Below, in pieces: positions 17,173-25,666 of a stretch of DNA of 64,000 nucleotides. A model generated the notes under the pieces. The model made no database searches. It saw only the letters and a list, made by a program, of their open reading frames with translations, and had not been told where the DNA came from. The first letter of the stretch is position 1. Each line of letters starts with the position of its first letter. A program made the position numbers and the translations under genes. Source of the DNA: an uncultured Eubacterium sp. (lineage in GTDB: Bacteria > Bacillota > Clostridia > Lachnospirales > Lachnospiraceae); contig CATLIX010000009.1 of the NCBI GenBank assembly GCA_949959185.1, positions 1-64,000 of the forward strand, written 5' to 3'.

Positions 17173-20100
17173 TTAAAAACCACTTTTTTTCATGCACATA
17201 CTTTCCGGCGGGGATAGCCACTCCTTCAATGTTTCCATTAATTGCCGAATATCCAGAGGCTTTGCCAGATGTGCGTTCATGCCTGCTTCTTTTGATTTCT
17301 GGATATCTTCCATAAAAGCATTGGCAGTCATGGCAACGATGGGAACGCTCCGGTTCCGCTGCTTTTCCAGCTCACGAATTGTCCTTGTGGCTTCATATCC
17401 GTCCATAACCGGCATCTGGATATCCATAAAGATAAGGTCATAATATCCTTCCGGTCTGGAACTTACCAGGTCTGCCGCTTCTTTTCCGTTTTCAGCGCTC
17501 TCAATTGCCACGCCCGTTGTCCCGATGATTTCTTCTGCAATTTCCCGGTTCAGCTCATTGTCTTCCACCAGAAGAATCCTTTTTTCCTCAAAGTGGATTT
17601 GCTCTGTCTCTCCGGTATTGTCTTCTTCCTCATTGCCCGGAAGGAATTTTTTCAGGGCGTATACCAGTCTGGAGCGGAACAGAGGCTTTGAAATAAATCC
17701 GTTTACGCCTGCCTCCCTGGCTTCCGCCTCGATTTCGGACCAGTCGTATGCAGAGAGAATGATGACCGGAACTTCAGGCCCAACCAGGCTCCGGATGGCC
17801 CGCGTCGTTTCAATTCCATCCATACCCGGCATTTTCCAGTCCATAATTACTGCAAAATAATCGTCGTTTCGCAGATGGGCTTTTTCCACGCGCTGCAGCG
17901 CATCCGTACCGGAATAAACGCTTTCTCCGTGCATACCGATATTTTCCAGCATAACGCAGGTATGTTCGCAGATGTCCGCATCGTCATCCACCACCAGTAT
18001 GGATAAATCCTCCAGTTCCGCAACAGATTCCAGTTCCCTGTCCTGAAGTCTGAGAAAAATGGTGACGGTAATGCGGGTACCCCGGTTCAGTTCGCTTTCC
18101 ACCTGAATGGTGCCGTTCATCATATGTACGATACTCTGGGTAATCGCCATGCCGAGACCGGTACCCTGTACTTTGCTGACTCTGGAGTCTTCGGCCCGTT
18201 CAAAAGGCTCAAACAGCTTCGGAATAAATTCCGGCGCCATACCGATTCCCGTATCTTCAAAAATAAATTCATAACAGCCCGCACTGCTTACCGTAGATTT
18301 CCGCTCACGGATATGCAGTGACACCAGACCGCCTTCCGGTGTGTATTTTATGGCATTGGAAAGCAGGTTCATAAATACCTGCTGCAGCCGCAGGGTGTCT
18401 CCCACTACTTCCTCATGCTGCAGAGAACGGATATCCACTTTGATTTCCTGGGATTTTTCTGCCAGATTGGGTTTTACCACTTCCAGAATATTCTGGATAA
18501 TATCGGAGAGATTAAATTCTTCCTCATTCAAAGAAATATTGCCGTTTTCCACCTTTGACATATCCAGCACTTCATTAATCAGATTCAGAAGAAGTTTGCC
18601 GGAAGATGAAATTTTGCCCAGACAATCCTGAATCCTGTCCGTATCGTCCAGATGAGTTCCCGCAATAGCTGTCATTCCGATAATCGCATTCAGAGGAGTG
18701 CGGATATCATGGGACATTCTGGACAGAAACTGGCTCTTGGCCTCATTGGCACGGTTTGCTGCCTCATAGGCCTCCATAATGGCTTCCCGGCTTTTCTGCT
18801 CCCGCTCCAGGGCTTCCAGTTCTTTCCTCTTGCGGGCGTCCACATTTTTGGTAAACAGAAGCATCCTTCTGCTGTTATCTCTGGTTACCGTACGCAGAGT
18901 CAGAGAAATCCATTCATATCCTCCTTCCCCGTTCTGCATCAGCAGTTCACTGTAATTTTCATCGGTCTGGGCGCGCAGGCGTTCCAGATTCATCATCCGG
19001 AGATATTCTTCTCTGGAATCCGGATGTACAAGATTTTGCAGATTTTCCTGTATCATCTCCGTAAAGTGTCTGGTATATTTTTTACGTGAAACTTCTTTTC
19101 CGTCAAAAATTACCCGGTAAATGGTGTCGTGATCCAGTCCAATCTCAAAAATGGAATCATAGGAATCGGAAATGGCATACCCAAGGAGGGCATTATCATA
19201 CTGTCGTTTCAGCGCTCTGCGTTTTTCACCGGTGATATCCAGAAAATTGATGGTGACATATTCCGGTATATTGTTTTTACAGGAAACCAGATTGATTTCC
19301 AGGCGGTTCCACACCGGATGATTCTGTTCCTTTCTGACACAGCGGTATTCTGTCTCAATATGGCTGTTTCCGGGGCTTAGCCGCTGTATCAGATATTCCG
19401 GATCCACAAATTTGCTCACTTTTCCCCTGTCTTCAAAGGCCACCTGCGTTTCAATATAGTGATAAATCACATCCGTGTAATCGCCACGTTTTGGAATCAT
19501 GCTTCTTAAATGTCCCGGTATCCGGACTGCATAGTAAGTGTTTGAATGGAGATTTACATAATGAATGCCCGTGTAGGAATTGCTCAGGGAATTGATGGCC
19601 AGACGGTTGATTCTCAGTTCTTCCAGATTGTTCTGGTTTTCCCTCTGCACTTCTTTTACCTCATGAATGTCGTGCATGGTGCCTACAATTCTGACAGCCT
19701 GGCCGTTTTCAAATACTTTCTTGCCGGATACCCGGTACCAGCGGACGCCTTCTTCTGTTTTGAGCTGAACCTCCATGTTATCTTCCATACTGCCCACAAA
19801 GAGTTTTTTCAGTTTGGAAACATCTTCTGCCCGAACGGCTTCTCCGGCAATTACCTTGTTCCGGTAATCTGCAATAATTTCCCGTCTGGTATGCTTTGTT
19901 CCGTTTTTATCCGTGTAAGGCATATACATGATCAGACAGTCGTCTTTCATATCATATTCATACAGAATATCCGCACTGCTTTCCAGAGCCAGCTGATAGA
20001 CCTCCCGCTCCTGCCGAAGCTGCAGTTCCAGCGTCTTTTTTTCTGTAATATCCGTCATGGTACGCTGAATGACCGGATTCTGATTTTTATCCAGTTTCAG

Positions 20101-20448
20101 GAACTGGGAACTGGCAGAAATCCAACGGGTATCCCCGAATTTACTTTTTGCCTGATATTCAAATTTTACCATATCTCCCGGCTTTTGCAGCGATTTTGTC
20201 AGAGATATGATTTTGGGCTTGTCCTCTTCTGACACATGGCTTGCCACCCCGTAAAAACCATCGTCAGCACATTCCTGCATTGTCTCATAATCCAGCATAT
20301 GTAATGCCGCCTGATTCATGGACAATATTTCATAATCATCCTCGCTTTTTACCACATATCGTATAATACCGAATTCAATGGTGTTATAAATACTTTCCAG
20401 TAACATTTCCTGTTCCTGGATTTTGTTTTCATATGCCCTGTCGTCCAT
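17173..20448 (-). CDS. Hybrid histidine kinase with PAS sensors and two receiver domains
   Basis: A 1091-aa cytoplasmic-looking phosphorelay kinase with no membrane span. Several PAS/PAC units fill about residues 1-560 (PAC-like endings TMTDITEKK, GTMHDIHEV, INFLDITGEK). HisKA has the phospho-site SRMSHDIRTPLNAI (about 580); HATPase has NLLSNAIKYTPEGG, DTGIGMAPEF and GTGLGMAI. REC1 (about 815-930) has VVDDDAD and acceptor MDWKMPGMDG; REC2 (about 955-1080) has LVEDNELN and acceptor MDIQMPVMDG. No Hpt or partner regulator is adjacent, so output must be elsewhere. It has its own promoter. Confidence 0.95.
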   Translation of the reverse strand: MDDRAYENKIQEQEMLLESIYNTIEFGIIRYVVKSEDDYEILSMNQAALHMLDYETMQECADDGFYGVASHVSEEDKPKIISLTKSLQKPGDMVKFEYQAKSKFGDTRWISASSQFLKLDKNQNPVIQRTMTDITEKKTLELQLRQEREVYQLALESSADILYEYDMKDDCLIMYMPYTDKNGTKHTRREIIADYRNKVIAGEAVRAEDVSKLKKLFVGSMEDNMEVQLKTEEGVRWYRVSGKKVFENGQAVRIVGTMHDIHEVKEVQRENQNNLEELRINRLAINSLSNSYTGIHYVNLHSNTYYAVRIPGHLRSMIPKRGDYTDVIYHYIETQVAFEDRGKVSKFVDPEYLIQRLSPGNSHIETEYRCVRKEQNHPVWNRLEINLVSCKNNIPEYVTINFLDITGEKRRALKRQYDNALLGYAISDSYDSIFEIGLDHDTIYRVIFDGKEVSRKKYTRHFTEMIQENLQNLVHPDSREEYLRMMNLERLRAQTDENYSELLMQNGEGGYEWISLTLRTVTRDNSRRMLLFTKNVDARKRKELEALEREQKSREAIMEAYEAANRANEAKSQFLSRMSHDIRTPLNAIIGMTAIAGTHLDDTDRIQDCLGKISSSGKLLLNLINEVLDMSKVENGNISLNEEEFNLSDIIQNILEVVKPNLAEKSQEIKVDIRSLQHEEVVGDTLRLQQVFMNLLSNAIKYTPEGGLVSLHIRERKSTVSSAGCYEFIFEDTGIGMAPEFIPKLFEPFERAEDSRVSKVQGTGLGMAITQSIVHMMNGTIQVESELNRGTRITVTIFLRLQDRELESVAELEDLSILVVDDDADICEHTCVMLENIGMHGESVYSGTDALQRVEKAHLRNDDYFAVIMDWKMPGMDGIETTRAIRSLVGPEVPVIILSAYDWSEIEAEAREAGVNGFISKPLFRSRLVYALKKFLPGNEEEDNTGETEQIHFEEKRILLVEDNELNREIAEEIIGTTGVAIESAENGKEAADLVSSRPEGYYDLIFMDIQMPVMDGYEATRTIRELEKQRNRSVPIVAMTANAFMEDIQKSKEAGMNAHLAKPLDIRQLMETLKEWLSPPESMCMKKSGF

Positions 20449-20524
20449 AAAACTGCTCCTCTGTTCAGCTAAATCTGCGGCATGTCCTTTTCTGCCTGCG
20501 CTGTGCTTTTTAATATTTTTTTCT

Positions 20525-20554
20525 ATTATAACTCTTTCAACGACAGAAAAGCAA
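20525..20554 (-). promoter_or_regulatory. Candidate promoter of the hybrid kinase
   Basis: On the minus strand TTGCTT (20554-20549), an 18-bp spacer and TATAAT (20530-20525) precede the kinase start by about 75 nt. The -35 box abuts the terminator stem of the upstream gene. Confidence 0.4.
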
Positions 20555-20588
20555 TAAAAGAATCCGGTAAGACCGGATTCTTTTATTG
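20552..20588 (-). terminator. Strong bidirectional-looking terminator
   Basis: A long perfect stem, CAATAAAAGAATCCGG against CCGGATTCTTTTATTG with a 5-base loop, ends in a T-rich arm on each strand. It lies downstream of the 125-aa gene, whose transcript it should end before the kinase promoter. Confidence 0.75.
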
Positions 20589-20659
20589 CTCTGGCAACAG
20601 TTACTGCTTTGCAGCAAGATGATAATTTTCAGAATTTCTTCTGTATTTATAGATACCTG

Positions 20660-21037
20660 TTACGTTGTCTTATCACTTTTCTGTCTGACAGCGTCAGTTC
20701 CGGTGGTTTTTGGCCTTCCTCTGCCTGTGTGTCGTTTCTTTTTCAGTGCTTCCATCCGTTCCCTGCGGTTTTCATCCACAAGACGCCTGATACCGGCGAG
20801 ACGTTCTGCTTCTGCCCGTTCCAGTTCTTCCCGTTTCTTCCGGGCCAGTTTCTGACATTCCTTCTGCAGATTTCTGTCTTCCAGCACAAGGAATTTTTCA
20901 AAAGCAATGGGAAAAGCAAAAATTTTCGGCTGCTCTGTCCCGGAAAACTGCACCCGGATTTTGAGGTCAGTTTCTTCCACAATTGTTCCTGCGCCGAATT
21001 TGTCATGGGAAACGGTTTCGTTGACTAATGATTTCAT
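20660..21037 (-). CDS. Small basic protein with a Tudor/CarD-like N-terminus (125 aa)
   Basis: The first ~55 residues read as a small beta barrel: NETVSHDKFGAGTIVEETDLKIRVQF resembles the FGxGxV repeat of CarD/UvrD-tail Tudor-like domains that contact RNA polymerase or nucleic acid. The remainder is a very charged helix (KKREELERAEAERLAG...) and a Lys/Arg-rich tail with GRGRPK, an AT-hook-like motif. No exact family is named. Start: ATG at 21037, 6 nt after AGGGGTG. It is monocistronic, with its own promoter and terminator. Confidence 0.75.
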   Translation of the reverse strand: MKSLVNETVSHDKFGAGTIVEETDLKIRVQFSGTEQPKIFAFPIAFEKFLVLEDRNLQKECQKLARKKREELERAEAERLAGIRRLVDENRRERMEALKKKRHTGRGRPKTTGTDAVRQKSDKTT

Positions 21038-21096
21038 CCTGTTCACCCCTTGCCTGATTTATGATCTGTTACCATATGTCAGAGTCTTATAGTACT

Positions 21097-21125
21097 ATAT
21101 TACCATTTTATCTGTTTTTTGTCAG
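21097..21125 (-). promoter_or_regulatory. Promoter of the 125-aa gene
   Basis: CTGACA (21125-21120), a 17-bp spacer and TAATAT (21102-21097) on the minus strand, about 60 nt before the start. The remaining 165 bp up to the copA stop hold only a short ATGAAAG/CTTTCAT stem and no gene. Confidence 0.5.
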
Positions 21126-21290
21126 GGATTTTCTGGAAAAAATTTATTTTTGTCAAAAAGTACAAGGAGCTGCCTGCCTGTTTTTGTGCATTTTTAACTA
21201 TGAAAGTAACTGCTTTCATGGCAGGGATGTACACAGGGGCGTGAAAACACGAGCAGGCCAGGATAACGGGGGGATGATACAGGTTATTGT

Positions 21291-23882
21291 TTACCGGATG
21301 GAAATTACTTTATAATCTTTTTCTTCCACTGCTTTTGTCAGGGCTTCGTCAGAAACGACTCCATTCAGTGTTATCACTGCGGTGCCTGCCTCATGGCTGA
21401 CCTTTGCCTCTGTTACTTCCGGAAATGCCTCCAGGCATTTCTTTACTGCCGCTTCACAGTGTCCGCACATCATTCCTTCGATTTTCATTGTTTTTTCCAT
21501 ATTCTGTTCCTCCTTTATATTACAGGTTCTGTTGTTGCATTCTGTTTCTTTCCCGTTTTGGGCCGGGATGTGGTGTTCGGACTCTTTTTGTCCCGTTTTC
21601 CTGAGGGGTCTGTCTTTTCCGGAGTCGTGAATCCGCAGCATGTTCAGACGCAGTGCGTTGGTTACCACACAGAAACTGGACAGGCTCATGGCCGCCGCCC
21701 CGAACATGGGATTGAGCTGCCATCCGAATACGGGAATCCAGACGCCTGCAGCAAGGGGAATTCCGATTATGTTATAAATGAATGCCCAGAACAGGTTTTC
21801 CCGGATGTTTTTTAAGGTTGCCCGGCTTAAACGTATGGCGGCCGGAACATCTCTGAGCCTGCTTTTCATCAGAACAATATCTGCCGCGTCGATGGCAATA
21901 TCCGTTCCTGCGCCGATGGCGATTCCCATATCTGCTCTGGTCAGAGCCGGAGCGTCGTTGATACCGTCTCCCACCATGGCCACCTTTCCCTTTTCCTGAA
22001 GGCTGCGGATGACAGCTTCCTTCCCGTCGGGAAGAACTCCGGCAATCACTTCGTCTACTCCTGCCTGACGGCCGATGGCCTGAGCAGTGCGCTGATTATC
22101 TCCGGTCAGCATTACCACATGTATGCCCATGGCTTTCAGTTCCCGGATGGCCTGAGGGCTGTCTTCCTTCATCACGTCCGCAACGGCAATCATGCCGATT
22201 GTCTGCTCGTTTTCGGCAAAAAAGAGAGGTGTTTTCCCGGCTTCCGCCAGTTCTTCGGACTGTTGCTTTAACGTGTCTGAAATTGCAGCCTGACTGCTGA
22301 CAAAACTGTAATTTCCTCCACAGATAACATTTCCCTGCCAGGCGCCGGACAGGCCGTTTCCGGGCAATGCCTGAAAATCCGATACTTCCGGAAACGGAAT
22401 TCCCTGTTCCTTTCCATATTCCAGTACAGCTCTGGCCAGAGGATGCTCGCTTTTCTGCTCCAGTCCGCAGGCAGCCCTGAGAAGTTCCTGTTCTGAAATG
22501 CCGTCGGCAGGTATTACATCTGTTACTTTCGGCTCTCCGCTGGTAATAGTTCCAGTTTTATCCAGTGCCACAATTTCCATTTTCCCGGTTTCTTCCAGAG
22601 ATACGGCTGTCTTAAACATAATGCCGTTTTTTGCACCCATTCCATTGCCCACCATAATAGCTACCGGCGTGGCCAGCCCCAGTGCGCAGGGGCAGCTTAT
22701 TACCAGCACGGAAATGCTTCTGGCCAGTGCAAAGCCCACCGTTTCTCCTGCCAGCAGCCATACCAGCAGGGTGAGAACTGCAATTCCAATCACTGTCGGT
22801 ACAAATACATAAGATACTTTATCGGCTATTTTGGCAATGGGGGCCTTGGTGGCAGCCGCATCGCTTACCATCTGAATAATCTGTGACAGGGTGGTATCTT
22901 CTCCCACTCTGGAAGCCTGGCATTTCAGAAATCCGGACTGATTGGCGGTGGCAGCCGATACGGTGTCTCCGACAGTTTTGTCGCAGGGAATACTTTCTCC
23001 GGTCAGGGCAGCTTCATTTACAGCACTGCTGCCTTCCAGCACAATGCCATCTACCGGAATATTTTCACCGGGACGCACCACAAAAATATCGCCCTTTTTC
23101 ACCTGCTCAATGGAAACTTCCGTTTCCTTTCCGTCCTTAAGAACGGTGGCTGTTCTGGGCGCCAGCTTCATCAGGCTCTTTAATGCATCTGTGGTCTTTC
23201 CTTTGGATTGGGCTTCCAGCATTTTTCCCACGGTAATCAATGTCAGAATCATGGCTGCCGATTCAAAGTAAAATTCATGCATATAAGTCATTACTCCTGC
23301 CATGTCTCCCTTCTGCTGAGCCGCGGTCATGGCAAACAGGGCCCAGGTACTGTATCCAAAGGCTGCCGCGGCTCCCAGGGCCACCAGTGTGTCCATATTG
23401 GGGGATTTGTGAAGCAGGCTTTTGAATCCGCTGATAAAAAATTTCTGATTGATTACCATAATAATCACGGTAAGTAAAAGCTGCATAAGGCCAAGAGCCA
23501 CATGGTTTTCGGCCAGAGATGCCGGCAGCGGCCAGTTCCACATCATATGTCCCATGGACAGATACATCAGTACCAGTAAAAAAACCAGGGAGGCCAGCAG
23601 CCGCTGTTTCAACAGGGGCGTCTCCCGGTCTTTCAGCAGTTCTTCTCCGGAACGGCTTTTGCTTTGTTCTGTCCCGGATGGGGCTCCTTTCCGGGCCGCA
23701 CCGTATCCCGCGTCCACCACTGCTTTTACAATGTCCTGTTCCAGAGCTGTTCCTTCCACGCCCATGGAACTGGTTAAAAGGCTGACCGAACAGGAACTGA
23801 CGCCAGGTACCTTTGAAACTGCCTTTTCCACCCTGGCGCTGCAGGCAGCACAGCTCATTCCCGTTACTGTATACTGTTCCAT
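21291..23882 (-). CDS. copA: Copper-exporting P1B-ATPase with N- and C-terminal metal-binding domains
   Basis: An 863-aa heavy-metal P-type ATPase that pumps Cu(I) out of the cell. In order: N-terminal HMA domain with GMSCAAC; six core membrane helices plus two leading ones; actuator loop with ALTGESIPCDK; transmembrane metal site SCPCALG; phosphorylation motif DKTGT; HP motif SEHPLARA; hinge GDGINDAP. Unusually, after a linker the frame continues into a second HMA domain (MKIEGMMCGHCEAA) that resembles a free CopZ chaperone and has a perfect ribosome site before its ATG (21500). Start: ATG 23882 after AGAGGTG. Lies 36 bp downstream of csoR, in one operon. Confidence 0.96.
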   Translation of the reverse strand: MEQYTVTGMSCAACSARVEKAVSKVPGVSSCSVSLLTSSMGVEGTALEQDIVKAVVDAGYGAARKGAPSGTEQSKSRSGEELLKDRETPLLKQRLLASLVFLLVLMYLSMGHMMWNWPLPASLAENHVALGLMQLLLTVIIMVINQKFFISGFKSLLHKSPNMDTLVALGAAAAFGYSTWALFAMTAAQQKGDMAGVMTYMHEFYFESAAMILTLITVGKMLEAQSKGKTTDALKSLMKLAPRTATVLKDGKETEVSIEQVKKGDIFVVRPGENIPVDGIVLEGSSAVNEAALTGESIPCDKTVGDTVSAATANQSGFLKCQASRVGEDTTLSQIIQMVSDAAATKAPIAKIADKVSYVFVPTVIGIAVLTLLVWLLAGETVGFALARSISVLVISCPCALGLATPVAIMVGNGMGAKNGIMFKTAVSLEETGKMEIVALDKTGTITSGEPKVTDVIPADGISEQELLRAACGLEQKSEHPLARAVLEYGKEQGIPFPEVSDFQALPGNGLSGAWQGNVICGGNYSFVSSQAAISDTLKQQSEELAEAGKTPLFFAENEQTIGMIAVADVMKEDSPQAIRELKAMGIHVVMLTGDNQRTAQAIGRQAGVDEVIAGVLPDGKEAVIRSLQEKGKVAMVGDGINDAPALTRADMGIAIGAGTDIAIDAADIVLMKSRLRDVPAAIRLSRATLKNIRENLFWAFIYNIIGIPLAAGVWIPVFGWQLNPMFGAAAMSLSSFCVVTNALRLNMLRIHDSGKDRPLRKTGQKESEHHIPAQNGKETECNNRTCNIKEEQNMEKTMKIEGMMCGHCEAAVKKCLEAFPEVTEAKVSHEAGTAVITLNGVVSDEALTKAVEEKDYKVISIR
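21498..21516 (-). promoter_or_regulatory. Internal ribosome site for the CopZ-like tail
   Basis: AAAGGAGG (21516-21509) lies exactly 8 nt before an in-frame ATG at 21500 inside copA. Translation from here would give a 69-residue CopZ-like metallochaperone (21291-21500) as a separate product. Confidence 0.55.
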
Positions 23883-23917
23883 ATTTATCACCTCTGTTCT
23901 TCCTGTCTGACCAGGAT

Positions 23918-24226
23918 TTATTTCATCAGTTTCTGCAGGGTTGCCAGCAGCTCATCCACAGTTTCCTTCCGCCCTTCCCGGATATCCCTGGTAACGCATG
24001 TCTTAATATGATTTGCCAGCAGGACTTTATTGAAACTGTTTAAGGCCGCATTGGCAGCCGCCACCTGAATCAGAATATCAGGGCAGTAAGCGTCTTTTTC
24101 CACCATTCCTTTGATTCCCCGAATCTGCCCCTCGATTCGGCTTAACCGGTTAATTAAATCTTTATATTCTTTTTCAGAACGTTCTTTCGTTCTGCGGCAG
24201 CTGCATAATTCTTTCTCATCTTCCAT
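23918..24226 (-). CDS. csoR: Copper-sensing repressor, CsoR family
   Basis: A 102-aa all-helical tetrameric repressor of the CsoR/RcnR family, released from DNA by Cu(I). LINRLSRIEGQIRGIKGMVEKD is the family signature, and the C-H-C copper ligands appear as YCPDIL, ANHIKTC. An extra N-terminal cluster CSCRR could also bind metal. The start (MEDEKELCSC, 24226) has AAGGAGGG upstream; the frame runs 26 codons further back through the promoter and operator, so that extension is rejected. First gene of the csoR-copA operon and expected to repress it. Confidence 0.95.
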   Translation of the reverse strand: MEDEKELCSCRRTKERSEKEYKDLINRLSRIEGQIRGIKGMVEKDAYCPDILIQVAAANAALNSFNKVLLANHIKTCVTRDIREGRKETVDELLATLQKLMK

Positions 24227-24250
24227 TATCGTTCCCTCCTTTCCAATGAC

Positions 24251-24279
24251 ATTATATACCCTGTAGGGGTATATTGCAA
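24251..24279 (-). promoter_or_regulatory. csoR-copA promoter with CsoR operator in the spacer
   Basis: TTGCAA (24279-24274), a 17-bp spacer and TATAAT (24256-24251) on the minus strand. The spacer is filled by a perfect dyad, ATATACCC and GGGTATAT around a 5-bp centre (24254-24274), which matches the TACCC-N-GGGTA shape of CsoR boxes. Bound repressor would block polymerase directly. Confidence 0.8.
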
Positions 24280-24303
24280 GAAGAATTTTATGCAGCCAGA
24301 GCA

Positions 24304-24332
24304 TTGATATTTCGTTACAGAAATAATATAAT
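24304..24332 (+). promoter_or_regulatory. Promoter of the small plus-strand gene
   Basis: TTGATA (24304-24309), a 17-bp spacer and TATAAT (24327-24332), 40 nt before the ATG at 24372. It is divergent from the copper promoter 25 bp away. Confidence 0.6.
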
Positions 24333-24371
24333 AAATCTGATATACAAAACGTAAAAATGAGGAGGAGAAAA

Positions 24372-24533
24372 ATGAATCAGGAAATAAGGTTTACATTTTC
24401 ATTTACCGGTTCCCATGCAAACGAGATTATGGAAGCATTTGCCGCCTATTTCCAGGACGCGGCCTTGACCAGCATCTGGAACAGGATTTTCCGGAACCCC
24501 ATGGGCTTGACTGTGACGATTTTGAGATTTTGA
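24372..24533 (+). pseudogene. Small gene, probably frameshifted (53 aa as read)
   Basis: GGAGGAG and a good promoter precede an ATG giving MNQEIRFTFSFTGSHANEIM. From about base 24450 the reading frame changes character (ALTSIWNRIFRNPMG), while the next frame reads GLDQHLEQDFPEPHGLDCDD, a hydrophilic stretch more like real protein. A one-base change there would explain both. I do not recognise the family. It is either a broken small gene or a short peptide gene; expression signals are intact, and a terminator follows. Confidence 0.45.
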
Positions 24534-24605
24534 ATTTATTGCATTGGATCATGTCAGGGTTAATACGGACCATGCCATTCTCTGAAAAGCATGTTCATCC
24601 ATGCG

Positions 24606-24660
24606 AAAAAAGCCGCAGAACTGCAAACTGCTTTGCCGGTTTACGGTCCTGCGGCTTTTT
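24606..24660 (-). terminator. Bidirectional terminator between convergent genes
   Basis: AAAAAAGCCGCAG and CTGCGGCTTTTT close a long stem; the minus-strand reading ends in six T. It ends the sugar operon on the minus strand and the small plus-strand gene from the other side. Confidence 0.8.
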
Positions 24661-24705
24661 CTTTACAGATAATATAAACTTCCTGGGCCCTGCTTTTTAT
24701 ATTTC

Positions 24706-25656
24706 TTATCTTCGCAGGGACATGTTCTGTAACATTTCTTTCTCCGTCGGCATTACCCGCAAAGCCCCTTTCCTGGTTGTAATCAGAGAAGCGGCGCTGT
24801 TTGCCAGGGTAAGCATTTCCGTCAAATCTGTTTTCGTTAATTTATCCAGCCCATGTTCCAGGATATAATGCAGGACACACCCGCAAAACGCATCCCCCGC
24901 ACCTGTGGTTTCAATGGTATTTTCCTGCAAAAACGGCGCCGATTCCACCATTTCCCCTTTGTAATAAGCCCGGCTCCCCGCTTTGCCCATGGAAACCAGA
25001 ATCAGCGGAATCCGGACATGCCCTTCTATCCGGTTCACTCCCTCCGTATAATTCTCTCTCCCCGTCAGCCACTGGATTTCATTATCTGAAATCTTTAAGA
25101 TATCGCATTGTTCCAGCCCGTACATCACCTGAGTTCTGGCATCCTCCAGGTTCTCCCACAGAGGCGGCCGCAGATTTGGGTCGAAGGAAATCAGTGCGCC
25201 GGACTCCTTTGCAATACGGATTGCTTTTTTCGTTGCCCTCCGCACGCCTTCATGGGTCATGGACAATGTCCCAAAATGGAAAATTTTCGAATCCCGTATA
25301 ACATGTTCCGGCACTTCTGATTCTGTTAGCATCATGTCAGCTCCGGGATTCCGGTAAAAGGAAAAATCTCTGTCCCCATCAGAAAAAGTATGTACCATTG
25401 CCAGAGTGGTATGTACCCTGTCGTCCAGATATAAGTGTTCTGCATTGATTCCCACATCCTGAATCACGTCTTTTAACCAGCTTCCAAAAGAATCCTTACC
25501 CACTTTTCCGATAAAAGACACGGAATGGCCAAGCCTGGCAAGCATTGCCAGCACATTGCAGTGCGCTCCTCCCGGATTTGCTTCAAATATGGGATTTCCC
25601 TGACAGTTCGCATCATTCTGAATAAAATCTATCAGCAGTTCTCCCAACGCCGTCAC
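24706..25656 (-). CDS. PfkB-family sugar kinase (fructokinase type), start frameshifted
   Basis: A ribokinase/PfkB-fold kinase, most likely fructokinase given the GH32 gene upstream. Signatures: TALGELLIDF, NPGGAHCNVLAMLARLG (sugar site) and the C-terminal ETTGAGDAFCGCVL with catalytic Asp. The start is odd. The ribosome site GGAGG and an ATGA overlap with the GH32 stop both point to an ATG at 25670, but from there the frame dies after five codons because an A run (25662-25667) has six bases; seven would give MKKTDVTALGELL. As it stands the frame opens only at a GTG (25656) 21 nt from the ribosome site. Confidence 0.85.
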   Translation of the reverse strand: MTALGELLIDFIQNDANCQGNPIFEANPGGAHCNVLAMLARLGHSVSFIGKVGKDSFGSWLKDVIQDVGINAEHLYLDDRVHTTLAMVHTFSDGDRDFSFYRNPGADMMLTESEVPEHVIRDSKIFHFGTLSMTHEGVRRATKKAIRIAKESGALISFDPNLRPPLWENLEDARTQVMYGLEQCDILKISDNEIQWLTGRENYTEGVNRIEGHVRIPLILVSMGKAGSRAYYKGEMVESAPFLQENTIETTGAGDAFCGCVLHYILEHGLDKLTKTDLTEMLTLANSAASLITTRKGALRVMPTEKEMLQNMSLRR

Positions 25657-25666
25657 ATCCGTTTTT

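Noticed and set aside
24227-24304. 26-codon N-terminal extension of CsoR
   Set aside because: It would be translated through the promoter and operator of the same operon; the start at 24226 has AAGGAGGG.
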